NCBI GenBank assembly: GCA_020853575.1
Contig: JADYYP010000047.1
Span: 124,001-188,000 of the forward strand
Source: Planctomycetota bacterium
GTDB taxonomy: Bacteria; Planctomycetota; UBA1135; GCA-002686595
Reading direction: 5' to 3'
Length of the DNA: 64,000 bases
Shown here: positions 8,152-17,437 of the stretch, one piece after another
Layout of the letters: the number at the start of each line of letters is the position of its first letter
Position numbering within the stretch: position 1 is the first letter of the stretch
Notes under the pieces: generated by a model
Told to the model about the DNA's origin: nothing
The model's input: only the letters and a program-made list of their open reading frames with translations
The model's database searches: none
Translations under genes and position numbers: made by a program

Positions 8152-9894
8152 CTACGGATTCATCTCGATCGCCAGTGCGTCGCTGAGCGAGCTCGTTTTT
8201 GCGTTGGCCGGATCGCGATACCAGCCTTGGGCGTGAATCGTCGTTCCGGCATTGAACGGAGCCCCGATCGCGCCGCTGTTCGCGACAACGAAGGCGTTCC
8301 AATCCAGTTGGAGTTGACCGTTGCACGCGCCCGTCGAGCCACCGGCTGAATGAACGGGAGTGCGCTGCACGGGCAGCTTGACGCAGAAGTTGCTCGAGGT
8401 GGCGCCCCAAGGGACGGAGCCGAGACTGCCATTGTCGACGCTGTAGAAGATCATCCCCGCACGGAGACCCTCCGTGCCACTCACGCGAATCTGGAAGCTC
8501 GAGGCCGCGGTCGCGCTCGGCGCACCGCTGTGCCCGATCGACGGAACGCAGCCGTTGCTGCTCGTCCCCGCGCTGCAATACACGAGCGAAAGCGCGCCGA
8601 CTTCGCTCACGAACTCTTGCTCGTAGATCCCTGCCGTGCCGCCAACCAGGTCCACGGCGGTGGACTTGAAGACGATCGTGCGACCGTTCGCGGACAGATC
8701 TGCCTTGCTGCTCGTGCCCGTGCCACTGACGCCGTCCGGGCTCGCGGAGACCAAGCTCGTGACGCCGCTGACGCGCTCCCAGAGGAAGATGTCCATCTGG
8801 CCGTTGGCGTCGTTGAGCGTCAGGTTGCTCGCCTTGCTCTGGAAGACCACGACACTCCCGTCGGGCGAGATGATCGGATACGAGCTCGGTCCGTTCGCGG
8901 ACAAGCCCGAGGAGGTGGCGCTGACGAGGGTGGTCAGGCCGAGCTGCCGGTCGCGCAAGAACACGTCATGCATGCCGTTCCAGTCTCCGAGCACCAGGCT
9001 CGACGCGGAGCTCGAGAACGCGATGAACCGGCCGTCGTCGGACGCGACACCCGTGCCGACCGACACCCACCAGGGGATCGTTACGTCGTGCGTGATGAGC
9101 TCGGTCACACCGCTCGCCAGGTCGCGCACGAAAATGTCGTCGCGATCGTTGGTGTCACCCGCCACCAGGTCGTTCGCGAAGCTCTGGAATACCACGAACT
9201 GCCCATTCCTCGAGATCGTCGCGGTCTCGCTGGGACCGTTGCCCGGTTGGCCGCTGAGATTCACGCTCACGCAGCTCACCGCACCACTCACGCGGTCGCG
9301 CACGAAAACATCCTTGAAGCCTTGCGTGTCGTTGGGCGCGAGATTCGAGGCCTGCGACAGGAACAACAGGCGCTGTCCGTCTCCGGAGAGCGAGTGGTAA
9401 GTGCACACCACATTCGGATCTACGCCGCCAGGTCCGAAGTTCTCACGTGTCGTCGTCCCGGCCGCGACATCGCGAACGAAAATGCCCCCGAACTGCCCCG
9501 CCGGTCCCGACACGAGGTTCGTCGAAGCGCTGAAGAACGCCACGAGATTCCCGTCGTCCGAGATGCTCGGAGTCTGCGAGTCCCGGTCACCTTGAACCCC
9601 TGACGTGCTCACGCTCACGAGTCGCGTGACGTGCAACAGCCGGTCGTGCACGAAGATGTCTCGACGTCCATTGGTGTCCCCCGCGACGAGATTGCTGGCA
9701 AAGCTCGCGACAGCGCAAAAGCGCCCGTCGGCGGAGAGAGTTCTGTGCGGATAGTCCAGGTCCCATGCGAAGTCATTCGGCTCGGCACCGCCCGGCGCGA
9801 GGCGAACGCGCTTGACCACGGCCTGCGCGGCGTGCGACGCCAAGCTCAGCGCGATGATTGCAGTTCCGATCGAAGCACTGCGAGTGAACTTCAT
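8152..9894 (-). CDS. Exported TolB-like (PD40) propeller protein with Pro-terminal module
   Basis: 580 residues starting at the ATG at 9894, which has the site AAAGGAAG eight bases upstream. A further in-frame TTG at 9900 is less likely. A signal peptide ends near SHAAQA. The body is made of WD40-like/PD40 blades of the type LSADGRFCAVASFASNLVAGD, with repeated DIFVRD and DVFVRD segments, as in TolB-type propellers. The last 140 residues form the recurrent module (AGTSSNGCVPSIG, FCVKLP, ACNGQLQLDWN, GWYRDP, LSDAL, final NP). It is clearly paralogous to the protein at 53023-54954. Function unknown; probably a cell-surface or secreted structural/binding protein. Confidence 0.85.
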   Translation of the reverse strand: MKFTRSASIGTAIIALSLASHAAQAVVKRVRLAPGGAEPNDFAWDLDYPHRTLSADGRFCAVASFASNLVAGDTNGRRDIFVHDRLLHVTRLVSVSTSGVQGDRDSQTPSISDDGNLVAFFSASTNLVSGPAGQFGGIFVRDVAAGTTTRENFGPGGVDPNVVCTYHSLSGDGQRLLFLSQASNLAPNDTQGFKDVFVRDRVSGAVSCVSVNLSGQPGNGPSETATISRNGQFVVFQSFANDLVAGDTNDRDDIFVRDLASGVTELITHDVTIPWWVSVGTGVASDDGRFIAFSSSASSLVLGDWNGMHDVFLRDRQLGLTTLVSATSSGLSANGPSSYPIISPDGSVVVFQSKASNLTLNDANGQMDIFLWERVSGVTSLVSASPDGVSGTGTSSKADLSANGRTIVFKSTAVDLVGGTAGIYEQEFVSEVGALSLVYCSAGTSSNGCVPSIGHSGAPSATAASSFQIRVSGTEGLRAGMIFYSVDNGSLGSVPWGATSSNFCVKLPVQRTPVHSAGGSTGACNGQLQLDWNAFVVANSGAIGAPFNAGTTIHAQGWYRDPANAKTSSLSDALAIEMNP

Positions 9895-10761
9895 GGACAA
9901 CTTCCTTTCCGGTAATCAGGGCCTTTTCGTCCTCCCCACTCCGCCAGGGTGGCTGGGCGAGTCGATGCATCAGGCCGTATCCCGCGGCGCAGACACGGTA
10001 ACCTGAATTGAACTTGGCGCAGGGCTCGCCGCCGCACTCGGCCTGACGCGACTCGAGCGGTCGACGGAGAGCGACGCCAAGCGCGCCTAGGCTGCGACCA
10101 AGACGCTCGACACTGCTGGTGGCGACTCGTGCGCGACGGCGGAAGAGGGACTGAGCTCATGGAGAGCTGAGAAGGCGAGCTCCCTGGATGTTGCATGTGC
10201 CGTTGCCCGGAGGGTGCTGGAGGTCGAGGCCGTGATTTCATTGCGATTTCCGAGCTCGGTGCTCGCCCCGGTCAGCGACGACGACCTCGCGCGATCCTCC
10301 GCGGCGCTGGCGGCGGCGAGCAGAGCGGACGCGCTCACGTCGCGAGCGAGCGCGGCAGTCTTCTGCAAATCGAAGCGGCGCGGCATTTTCGAGCGGAACT
10401 TGATCCGGGCCCTCGCCGCCCGCTCAGCGACCGTCGACGTGACCAGGCTCACCGCGGTGCCCGTGGTTCGTGGGAATGTCGAGGGATTTCGCCTTGACGG
10501 CGTGGGGCACGCGGTCATCACGGCTCGGCTCGGCGCCGCACGCGGAGACGCGTCGAGCTTGATCGAGGCCGGGCTTCCGCACACGCGCGAACCGCAGCGA
10601 GCGCGGCAGCGAGCTCACGGGCCAGACCCTGGCCGTGATCGCCACGGCGGACTCGCTTTCGGCGACGAACACAGCGTAGGTGGCGCCACTCCACTGAAAA
10701 CGAAAGCGCGCGGCGCCGGGCTCTGGCGAGAGCTCGGCGCCGCGCGCTAGTCTTGGTTGGC
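9895..10761. other. 867-base intergenic region with a possible gene fragment
   Basis: It holds the leader of the minus-strand gene that starts at 9894; a TACCGT hexamer on the minus strand at 9995-10000 could be its -10 element. On the minus strand, about 10580-10755, one frame gives protein-like sequence (FRFQWSGATYAVFVAESES) but has no start codon and soon becomes Arg/Pro-rich. It may be a decayed gene piece. I recognise nothing else. Confidence 0.35.
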
Positions 10762-11793
10762 TCACTCTTTCTCGACCGACACCGAGGCTTCGATCTTGAT
10801 GTCGCCTTCCTGCGTCGACTGCATCACGGTCTTCGAGCCTTCGCGCTCGAAGCTGCGGTTGGAGTCGATCTTGGCCTTGCCTTCGAGCTCGAGGTGCACC
10901 GGGAGCTTCTTGGCGGCGTCGAACAGCAGCTTGCCCTCGAGCTTGACCTCGTAGGTCGTCTCGACGAGCGCCGCGCTCCCGATGCCGAACGCGCGACCGC
11001 GTCCGCCACCGAAGCTGGGTTCCTCGAGCTCGCCATCGGCCTCGAACTCGAGCTTGATCACCCGGCACGACGCGCCCTCGTATTCCTCGGTGTCGGCCGA
11101 AAGCGTCGCCTTGCCTTCCCAGGCCGCGTTCGAGAGCAGCGAGCTGCCGCTCCCACCGCGCGGACCGCGCGGACCGCGGCGACCCTCACCGCCCCCACCT
11201 TCGCCGCCGCTGGGCTCCTGCGGCGGGAACAGCACGTTGTTGAGGTCGATCACCAGCCCGCGCTTGATGGCAGCCGCGTCGATGTCCCAGGCGTCACCGT
11301 TCTCGACCTTCTTCTCCGGCAGGAAGGCGTCCAGGCTCAACTCGAGGTGGTGACCGACGAGCGCGTTGCCGTCCGCATCGCCGTCGACGGCCTTGGCTTC
11401 GACCTTGCCGTCCTCGCCGCGCGTGAGCTCGAGCGTGACGTCATTGAGCGCTCCGTCGCGCTCACTGGCGTTCTCGTTGTCGCCGAACACGAAGCTCATG
11501 CCCTGCTTGAGCTCGCCGAACTTGCGCTGCACCTTGGTGGGCACGCCGTCCTTGTGCTCGAGCACCTTGTCGGACCACTCGAGCTTGCGCGTGTTGGCCG
11601 TCGAAGATCCTCCGCCACCGGGGAAGTCGACCGGCTGTCCGTCGCGCTCCATCGACATCGAGGTGGTTTCCATCTCCATCGACATCTCGGACGTGTAGAG
11701 CAGCGTGCGCTGCGCCTTGTAGTCGGTGGCGAGCTCGCCTGCGCCGAGGAACAACAGGCCGATTGCGGCGACCGAAGACGAACGGGTGAACAT
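10762..11793 (-). CDS. Exported protein of unknown function
   Basis: 343 residues with an N-terminal signal sequence (SSSVAAIGLLFLGAGELA). The rest is acidic and soluble with a Gly/Arg-rich linker near the middle (GGEGGGGEGRRGPRGPRGG) separating two beta-rich halves. The C-terminal half has alternating hydrophobic strands (YEVKLEGKLLFDA, PVHLELEGKAKID), suggesting a beta-barrel or lipocalin-like fold. I do not recognise the family. The ATG is preceded by GAAGGAG, and TACCAT on the minus strand at 11847-11852 is a plausible -10 site. Transcribed divergently from the RNase Z-like gene. Confidence 0.75.
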   Translation of the reverse strand: MFTRSSSVAAIGLLFLGAGELATDYKAQRTLLYTSEMSMEMETTSMSMERDGQPVDFPGGGGSSTANTRKLEWSDKVLEHKDGVPTKVQRKFGELKQGMSFVFGDNENASERDGALNDVTLELTRGEDGKVEAKAVDGDADGNALVGHHLELSLDAFLPEKKVENGDAWDIDAAAIKRGLVIDLNNVLFPPQEPSGGEGGGGEGRRGPRGPRGGSGSSLLSNAAWEGKATLSADTEEYEGASCRVIKLEFEADGELEEPSFGGGRGRAFGIGSAALVETTYEVKLEGKLLFDAAKKLPVHLELEGKAKIDSNRSFEREGSKTVMQSTQEGDIKIEASVSVEKE

Positions 11794-11846
11794 CGCGACT
11801 CCTTCTTTGGGGGCTGGGACTCCGCCCGCGCTCCGCGGGGCACTCC

Positions 11847-11852
11847 ATGGTA
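11847..11852 (-). promoter_or_regulatory. Putative -10 element TACCAT of the 11793 gene
   Basis: Minus-strand TACCAT in the context CGTACCATGG, about 53 bases before the ATG at 11793, which has its own Shine-Dalgarno site. It faces the plus-strand -10 at 11906 in a compact divergent promoter region. Confidence 0.45.
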
Positions 11853-11905
11853 CGAACCGCCCAACGAAGGCGAAGTTCCGAGGCGTTTCCTGCGCGCGGC
11901 AGCGC

Positions 11906-11911
11906 TACGCT
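11906..11911 (+). promoter_or_regulatory. Putative -10 element TACGCT of the RNase Z-like gene, leaderless spacing
   Basis: TACGCT ends 10 bases before the ATG at 11922, with GTTTCC but no Shine-Dalgarno sequence between. Transcription would start at or very near the start codon. Confidence 0.5.
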
Positions 11912-11921
11912 CCCGGTTTCC

Positions 11922-12773
11922 ATGCTGCGCCTCGCCGGACACGCGATCGGAGGCCTCTCGGTCGGGGGCGTCGAAACCTGCATCGAGCTCCCCGAGCTGA
12001 AGCTGGCCTTCGACATCGGCCGTTGCCCCGACAGCGCGGTGCTGCGCTCGACGGTGCTCTTCACCCACGCCCACATGGACCACATGGGCGGCGTGGCCTG
12101 GCATGCGGCGACGCGCGAGCTGCGCGGGATGCCGCCGCCGACCTACGTCGTGCCGCGCGAGAACGAGGCCGCGTTCCGCGAGCTGTTCGGCGTCTGGCGC
12201 AAGCTGGACTGCGCGGACACGCCGCACCGCCTGGTGCCGCTCGGCCCTGGCGAGGAGTTCGTGCTGCCCTGCAAGTGGCTGGCGCGGCCGTTCCGTTCGC
12301 CGCACCGCGTTCCGTGTCAGGGGTACGGGCTGTGGTCGCGGCGGCGCAAGCTCAAGCTCGAGCACATGGGCAAGCCGGCGCGCGACCTGCGCGACCTCGG
12401 GCGCGAGCTCGGCGACGCCTTGTACGACATCGTGGAAGTGCCCGAGATCGCCTTCACCGGTGACACCTTGATCGATGTCGTCGAGCGCGAGGAGGTCGTG
12501 CGCAAGGCGCGCCTGCTGGTGATCGAGGTGACCTTCGTCGACGAGCGCGTCAGCGTCGAGCAGTGCCGCTCGAAGGGCCACGTGCACCTGTACGAGATCG
12601 CCGAGCGCGCGCACTTGTTCGAGAACGAGGCGCTGCTCTTCACGCACTTCTCCGCGCGCTACAGCGCGGAGCAGATCCTCGCCGCGCTCGATCGCACGCT
12701 TCCGCCGCGGCTGCGCGAGCGTGTGACCGCACTCTTGCCGCGCGGTCCGGTGCTCGACAGCGACGCCAAGTGA
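11922..12773 (+). CDS. RNase Z-like metallo-beta-lactamase-fold hydrolase
   Basis: 283 residues. The HxHxDH zinc motif is visible as THAHMDHMGG near residues 48-57. The downstream ligands follow family order: SPHRVPCQGYGL, the GDT motif (AFTGDT) and the conserved LLFTHFSARYS. This arrangement fits tRNase Z-type nucleases, which cut the 3' trailer of tRNA precursors. The long flexible arm of the best-known RNase Z proteins is not evident, so a related MBL-fold hydrolase is possible. The start ATG sits behind a leaderless-type promoter; a longer upstream in-frame extension is Arg/Ser-rich and unlikely to be coding. Confidence 0.8.
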   Translation: MLRLAGHAIGGLSVGGVETCIELPELKLAFDIGRCPDSAVLRSTVLFTHAHMDHMGGVAWHAATRELRGMPPPTYVVPRENEAAFRELFGVWRKLDCADTPHRLVPLGPGEEFVLPCKWLARPFRSPHRVPCQGYGLWSRRRKLKLEHMGKPARDLRDLGRELGDALYDIVEVPEIAFTGDTLIDVVEREEVVRKARLLVIEVTFVDERVSVEQCRSKGHVHLYEIAERAHLFENEALLFTHFSARYSAEQILAALDRTLPPRLRERVTALLPRGPVLDSDAK

Positions 12774-12785
12774 CGCGACCGCGCC

Positions 12786-14894
12786 TCAGTGCGCCAAGGC
12801 GTTCGCGGGAATCGGACCTTCGCTGATGCCGGGTCCAGCCCACGTCACGTCGAACGCGCGCGCGCCGGAAGCGTTGAAGTACTCGACGCGCAGCTCGTGG
12901 AATCCCGCGGCCAGCCCGATCGATCCGGAGCGCGACTGCAGGCCGTGCAGCCCGTCGTTGTCGGCGAGCAGCTGGCCGTCGACGTACACGCGACTGCCGT
13001 CGTCGCTGTGGGACGCGAACAAGTGGATCCCGTCGTGGGCGATGCGCACGTAACCGCGGAACACCAATGCGAAATGCTCGTCGCGCGGTCGCAGGTCGAG
13101 CGAGAGCTCCTCGGCGGTGAGCGTCGCGAGCGGCGTTGCGCTCGCCAAGTCGACCAAGCTCTGCCAGCCGCCTTCGAAGAGCTCCAGCGTGAGCCCCGGA
13201 TCCGGCGCGCGCAGGAAGTGGATCGCCGGTCGCAACGTCTCGCGCCTCAGCGCGACGCGCTCCGGTGTCACGCTCTCGCGGCCGTCGCGCACGGCGACCG
13301 CGCACAGGTTGGCGGTCTGTGTCACGACGAACGGCTCGCGGTAGACGCTCGAGAGCTCGGTGGGCGGCGTGCCATCGAGGGTGTAGCGGATCTCGCACTG
13401 GGGTTGATCGGCGCTGAGCTCGACGGTGGTGCTCTCCAGGAACACGCTTGCGGCGGTGCGCGCGCGGACCTTCGGCGGCGCGCAGTAGGCCTCGAAACTC
13501 GCGAGTGTCGGGCACGCGCGCGCGTCGTCGATGCACAGCTCGAGGGCCTCCACTTCCAGCGGCGCGAACTCCAGGATGCGCTTGCGTCCGATGGTCGAGC
13601 CGTTCGCGAGCAGGGTGCGTTGCCCGCCGCTGCGAGCGCTGAGCGAGAAGCGCCGGACGCGCTGGCCCAGCTCGTAGGCCTCGCCCAGCACCACGCGGTC
13701 GACGAGCGTCGGCCGCGCGAACTCCAGGGCCAGGGTCGCGCTCGTCTGTCCCTCGGCGGCGGCCCAGAAGCTGCGCGGATCGCCGTCGTTCTGCGCTCCC
13801 GCGGCGCTGCGCGCGGCATTCCCGCGCAACTCGCTCGCCGTGGCCCGCGAGCCTCGCGCCAGGTCGTCGTCGTAGAGCCTGTCGAGCGCGTTGCGCAGCT
13901 CGATCAAGCGCGCCGCGTCGTTCTCGTGCACCAATCCGCGCCGGTCGACCGGCAAGTTGAGCAGCAAGTTCGAATTGCGCCCCACGGACGCGCTCCACAG
14001 CTCGAGCAAGTGTTCGAGCGACTTGACCGAACCGTCCTGCTCGGCGTGGTAGTACCAGCCAGGACGGATCGACACGTCGCATTCGCCCGGGATCCAGTGG
14101 GTTCCCTGCTCGAGGCCCGTGTTGAGCACCGACTGCGCCGGCGCGCCCAGTCCGGGCTCGAAGCCCCCGGGCGAGAGCATCGACCAACACGTCTCGCCTG
14201 CGATTCCCGCCTCGTTTCCGATCCAACGCACGTCGGGCCCGACGTCGCTGAAGATCACGGCATCGGGCTGCAGCCTTCGAACGGTCGCGACGAAGCGCGG
14301 CCAGTCGTACTCCTGGCGCTTGCCATTGGGGCCTTCGCCGCAGGCGCCGTCGAACCACACCTCGAAGATCGGCCCGTAGTTCGACAGCACTTCCTCGAGT
14401 TGCGCGACGAAGTCGTCGTTGTAGCGCGGCGAGTCCCCGTAGTGCGGGTTGTTGCGGTCCCACGGCGAGAGGTACACGCCGAGCTTCAGATCGAACTCTC
14501 GGCAAGCGTCGCTGAGCTCGCGCAGCACGTCGCCCTTGCCATCGCGCCAGCTGCTCGCGGCGACTGAGTGCCGCGTCACCTTGGTCGGCCACAGACAGAA
14601 CCCGTCGTGGTGCTTGGCGGTGAGGATGATGCCCTTCATGCCGGCGTCCCGCGCGACTCGCGCCCACTGCCGGCAGTCGAGCGCGCTCGGTTGGAACACG
14701 TCCGGCGACTCACGGCCTTCGCCCCATTCGCGGCCGGTGAAGGTGTTCATGTTGAAATGCACGATTGCGTAGTACTCGAGCTCGTGCCAGGCGCGCTGGC
14801 GCGCGCTGGGCAGCGGCGGCAGCGGCGCCGGGATCGGAGCGGGGGCAACGCATGCGGCGCTGAGCGCCGTGAAGGCCAGGGCGAGGGTGCGCAT
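12786..14894 (-). CDS. GH29 alpha-L-fucosidase-type lipoprotein with discoidin-like and PA14 domains
   Basis: 702 residues from the ATG at 14894, where a lipoprotein signal begins (LALAFTALSAAC). A start 12 codons upstream is less likely. The N-terminal two thirds is a GH29 catalytic domain: YAIVHFNMNTFTGREWG, GIILTAKHHDGFCLWPT, YLSPWDRNNPHYG, and the nucleophile region EVWFDGACG. It is followed by an F5/8C (discoidin)-like region (RVVLGEAYELGQRVRRF), a chitobiase C-like segment (CEIRYTLDGTPPTELSSVY) and a C-terminal PA14-type domain (GIHLFASHSDDGSRVYVDG). The appended domains suggest binding to a sugar polymer, consistent with degradation of fucosylated polysaccharides such as algal fucans. 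Converges with the RNase Z-like gene. Confidence 0.88.
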   Translation of the reverse strand: MRTLALAFTALSAACVAPAPIPAPLPPLPSARQRAWHELEYYAIVHFNMNTFTGREWGEGRESPDVFQPSALDCRQWARVARDAGMKGIILTAKHHDGFCLWPTKVTRHSVAASSWRDGKGDVLRELSDACREFDLKLGVYLSPWDRNNPHYGDSPRYNDDFVAQLEEVLSNYGPIFEVWFDGACGEGPNGKRQEYDWPRFVATVRRLQPDAVIFSDVGPDVRWIGNEAGIAGETCWSMLSPGGFEPGLGAPAQSVLNTGLEQGTHWIPGECDVSIRPGWYYHAEQDGSVKSLEHLLELWSASVGRNSNLLLNLPVDRRGLVHENDAARLIELRNALDRLYDDDLARGSRATASELRGNAARSAAGAQNDGDPRSFWAAAEGQTSATLALEFARPTLVDRVVLGEAYELGQRVRRFSLSARSGGQRTLLANGSTIGRKRILEFAPLEVEALELCIDDARACPTLASFEAYCAPPKVRARTAASVFLESTTVELSADQPQCEIRYTLDGTPPTELSSVYREPFVVTQTANLCAVAVRDGRESVTPERVALRRETLRPAIHFLRAPDPGLTLELFEGGWQSLVDLASATPLATLTAEELSLDLRPRDEHFALVFRGYVRIAHDGIHLFASHSDDGSRVYVDGQLLADNDGLHGLQSRSGSIGLAAGFHELRVEYFNASGARAFDVTWAGPGISEGPIPANALAH

Positions 14895-15018
14895 GCCCAC
14901 GATTCTGCGCGCGCGCCGCGGGTCACGCACGCTCCCGTTGCACTCGCGCCCGCTGCGCCCGCACCGGTGAAGCTCGCCGCCCGGGCCGCTTGCGCCGGGA
15001 CGACCGTCGCCGTGTGCC

Positions 15019-17346
15019 TCAGCTCGGACGTTGAGCGGCGGCGAGCACGCGCACCAGCACCTCGTCGAGGTCCTCCGCGCGCACCGGCTTGGTCAAGTAG
15101 TCGTCCATGCCCGCGGCCAGGCACTGCTCGCGATCGCCGACCATCGCATGTGCCGTCATGGCGACGATCGGCAAGTGTCGCGCTCCAGCCTCGCGCACGC
15201 GGATCGCGCGCGTCGCCTCGTAACCGTCCATCTCGGGCATCTGACAGTCCATCAGCACCACGTCGAACTGCTGCTCGGCGGTCAACTCCAGCGCTTCGCG
15301 GCCATTTTCCGCGAGCGCGACCGTGTGCCCCATGCGCTCGAGCATGCGGCGCGCGACCATCTGGTTCACGCGATTGTCCTCGACGAGCAGGACCTTGGCG
15401 CCCGAGCGCGCGTTGGACGCGGGCGCAGCCGAGCTCGCGGGCAACGCCGGCGAGGGTTCGCGCCTCAAGAGCTCCTCGACGCACTCGAGCAGCACGGCAA
15501 AACGCACGGGCTTGAACAGACGCGGAGCCGCGAGCTGGCGCGCGGTCCCGTTGACCAGGCTGGCGCGCACGCGCGGCGAGAGCAACAACAGCTTGGGCGC
15601 GGCGGCGAGCGAAGGGTCGGCGAGCTCGAGCGCAAAACCCGTGGAGTCCTCGCCCTCGAGCTCGGTGTCGAGCAAGACGACGTCGAATGCGCCGGGGTCG
15701 GCGGACACGGCCGCTCGCGCCGCGCGCGCCGAGCCGGCGACCTGCGCGCGCATCCCGGCGTGCTCCAGCGCCGCGCGCACGACCTCCGCGTAGCCCGCGT
15801 GGTCCTCGACCACGAGCGCGCGCTTGCCGAGCAGCGTCTGGCTCTGGCTCTCGTCCGGCGCGGTCTTGCTCACTCGCCCGAAGGGCACGCTGAAGCGGAA
15901 GCGTGTTCCGCGCCCGATCTCGCTCTCGAAGCTGATGCTGCCGCCGAAGAGCTCGATCAACTGCTTCGAGATCGCCAGCCCCAGGCCCGTGCCGCCGAAG
16001 CGCCGCGTGGTGGAGCCATCGGCTTGCGTGAACGGTTGGAACAGCCGCTCGCGCGCGGCCTCCGAGATGCCCACGCCGGTGTCGGCGACGGTGAACTCGA
16101 CCGCGAGCGCGGCACTCTCGTGCCACGGCCGCGGGCCCGTGCGCACCTCGACGCGCACTTCACCGCGCTCGGTGAACTTGACCGCGTTGCCGACCAGGTT
16201 GAACAGCACCTGGCGCAGCCGCACCGGGTCGCCGACGACGCACGTCGGGACGTCGTCGTCGATGTCGCAGTAGAGCTCGATGCGCTTGTGTGCCGCGCGC
16301 TCCGCCAGGAGCTCGACGACGTCCTCGACCACGGCTCGCGGGCTCAGCTCGATGGACTCGATCACCATCTTGCCGGCCTCGATCTTCGAGAAGTCGAGGA
16401 TCTGGTTGATGATGTCGAGCAACGCCTCGGCCGACGACTTGGCGGTCTCGGCCAGCTCGCGCTGGCCTGCGTCCAGCCCGGTCTCCAGCAGCAGGTTGGT
16501 CATGCCCAGCACGCCGTTCATCGGAGTGCGGATCTCGTGGCTCATGTTGGCCAGGAACTCGCTCTTCGAGCGGTCGGCCGTGCGCGCCTCGACGATCGCC
16601 AGGTCGAGCTCGCGATTGGTGCTCTCGATCGAGCGGATCTGGCGCGTGATCGCGCGCCACGTGAAGAAGGCCAGAGCCAGGAACGCAGCCGCTCCGAGCG
16701 TCGCGGCGACCAGGATGCGCAGTTGCGCGCGCTCGAGATCGTCCTCCGACTGCAGCGCGAGCGCGCGCATCTCCTCGGCCGTGGACTGCCACATGCCGTC
16801 CTGGGCGAGTTGGATCTGGTGCAGCGCGCGATCGACACGCGCCCTGAGCTCCGGTGCACGCTTGCGCGCGCTGTCGAGCTCGCCGTGCGTGGCCTCGCGG
16901 TTGAGGCCCGCGGCGAGGCGCGTGCAGTCGCTCGTCCAGCCGACGACCTCGTCGCTGGCACGCGCCAGCACCTCGACCGAAGCGCGCAGTTGACGCACCG
17001 CCGTGATCGAGGAGCTCGAAGCCGCGGCCGACTGCGCGTCGAGCCGCTCGACGATGCTCCGCGCCGGCCCGGCCCAATCGGGACGTTCCAGCGGCTCGAC
17101 ATGCTCGAGCGCGCGCTGCAGGTCCTCGCGTGCGCGCGCGAGCTCGTGATCGAGGTCCGCCAAGGCGCAACCGGTCGACTGCGCCGCGTTGAAGGCCGTG
17201 TCGCGTTGCACGCGGGTGCGATCGAGCAACAGGTCGAGCGTGGTCAGGACGAACGCGCCCAGCGCGAGCCCGATGAAGGCCAGGGCCCAGACCAAACGGG
17301 CGGCGTGGCGCGACGAGGCGCTCTGATCGACGGTGCTCGGACCCAT
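15019..17346 (-). CDS. Hybrid sensor histidine kinase with two receiver domains
   Basis: 775 residues. Two membrane helices (about 18-40 and 211-230) flank a helical, probably periplasmic, sensor region of about 170 residues. The HisKA dimerisation domain has the phosphoacceptor His270 in FLANMSHEIRTPMNG. The ATPase domain shows N, G1 and G2 boxes (NLVGNAVKFTERG, DTGVGIS, GGTGLGLAIS). Two receiver domains follow: the first is divergent (VVEDHAGYAEV, phospho-Asp in LLDTELEG, Lys in LFKPV). The second is canonical (LLVEDNRVNQMVA, VLMDCQMPEMDG, YLTKPV). There is no output domain, so signalling probably passes to a separate partner. Lies 91 bases downstream of cstA on the same strand, which suggests shared physiology. 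Confidence 0.92.
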   Translation of the reverse strand: MGPSTVDQSASSRHAARLVWALAFIGLALGAFVLTTLDLLLDRTRVQRDTAFNAAQSTGCALADLDHELARAREDLQRALEHVEPLERPDWAGPARSIVERLDAQSAAASSSSITAVRQLRASVEVLARASDEVVGWTSDCTRLAAGLNREATHGELDSARKRAPELRARVDRALHQIQLAQDGMWQSTAEEMRALALQSEDDLERAQLRILVAATLGAAAFLALAFFTWRAITRQIRSIESTNRELDLAIVEARTADRSKSEFLANMSHEIRTPMNGVLGMTNLLLETGLDAGQRELAETAKSSAEALLDIINQILDFSKIEAGKMVIESIELSPRAVVEDVVELLAERAAHKRIELYCDIDDDVPTCVVGDPVRLRQVLFNLVGNAVKFTERGEVRVEVRTGPRPWHESAALAVEFTVADTGVGISEAARERLFQPFTQADGSTTRRFGGTGLGLAISKQLIELFGGSISFESEIGRGTRFRFSVPFGRVSKTAPDESQSQTLLGKRALVVEDHAGYAEVVRAALEHAGMRAQVAGSARAARAAVSADPGAFDVVLLDTELEGEDSTGFALELADPSLAAAPKLLLLSPRVRASLVNGTARQLAAPRLFKPVRFAVLLECVEELLRREPSPALPASSAAPASNARSGAKVLLVEDNRVNQMVARRMLERMGHTVALAENGREALELTAEQQFDVVLMDCQMPEMDGYEATRAIRVREAGARHLPIVAMTAHAMVGDREQCLAAGMDDYLTKPVRAEDLDEVLVRVLAAAQRPS

Positions 17347-17437
17347 GACGGTGGCGGGACGGGCCCTTCATCGGTCAGCGCGCGCGCCAAACTTCGCAGC
17401 CCCGCCCCCAAGCCTCGCGCGGAACGCGCCGCGCCGG

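Noticed and set aside
10214-10750. A 178-codon plus-strand open frame in the 10-kb intergenic region
   Set aside because: No ribosome site, no motif, and its last third becomes low-complexity; the opposite strand shows a slightly better but start-less fragment.
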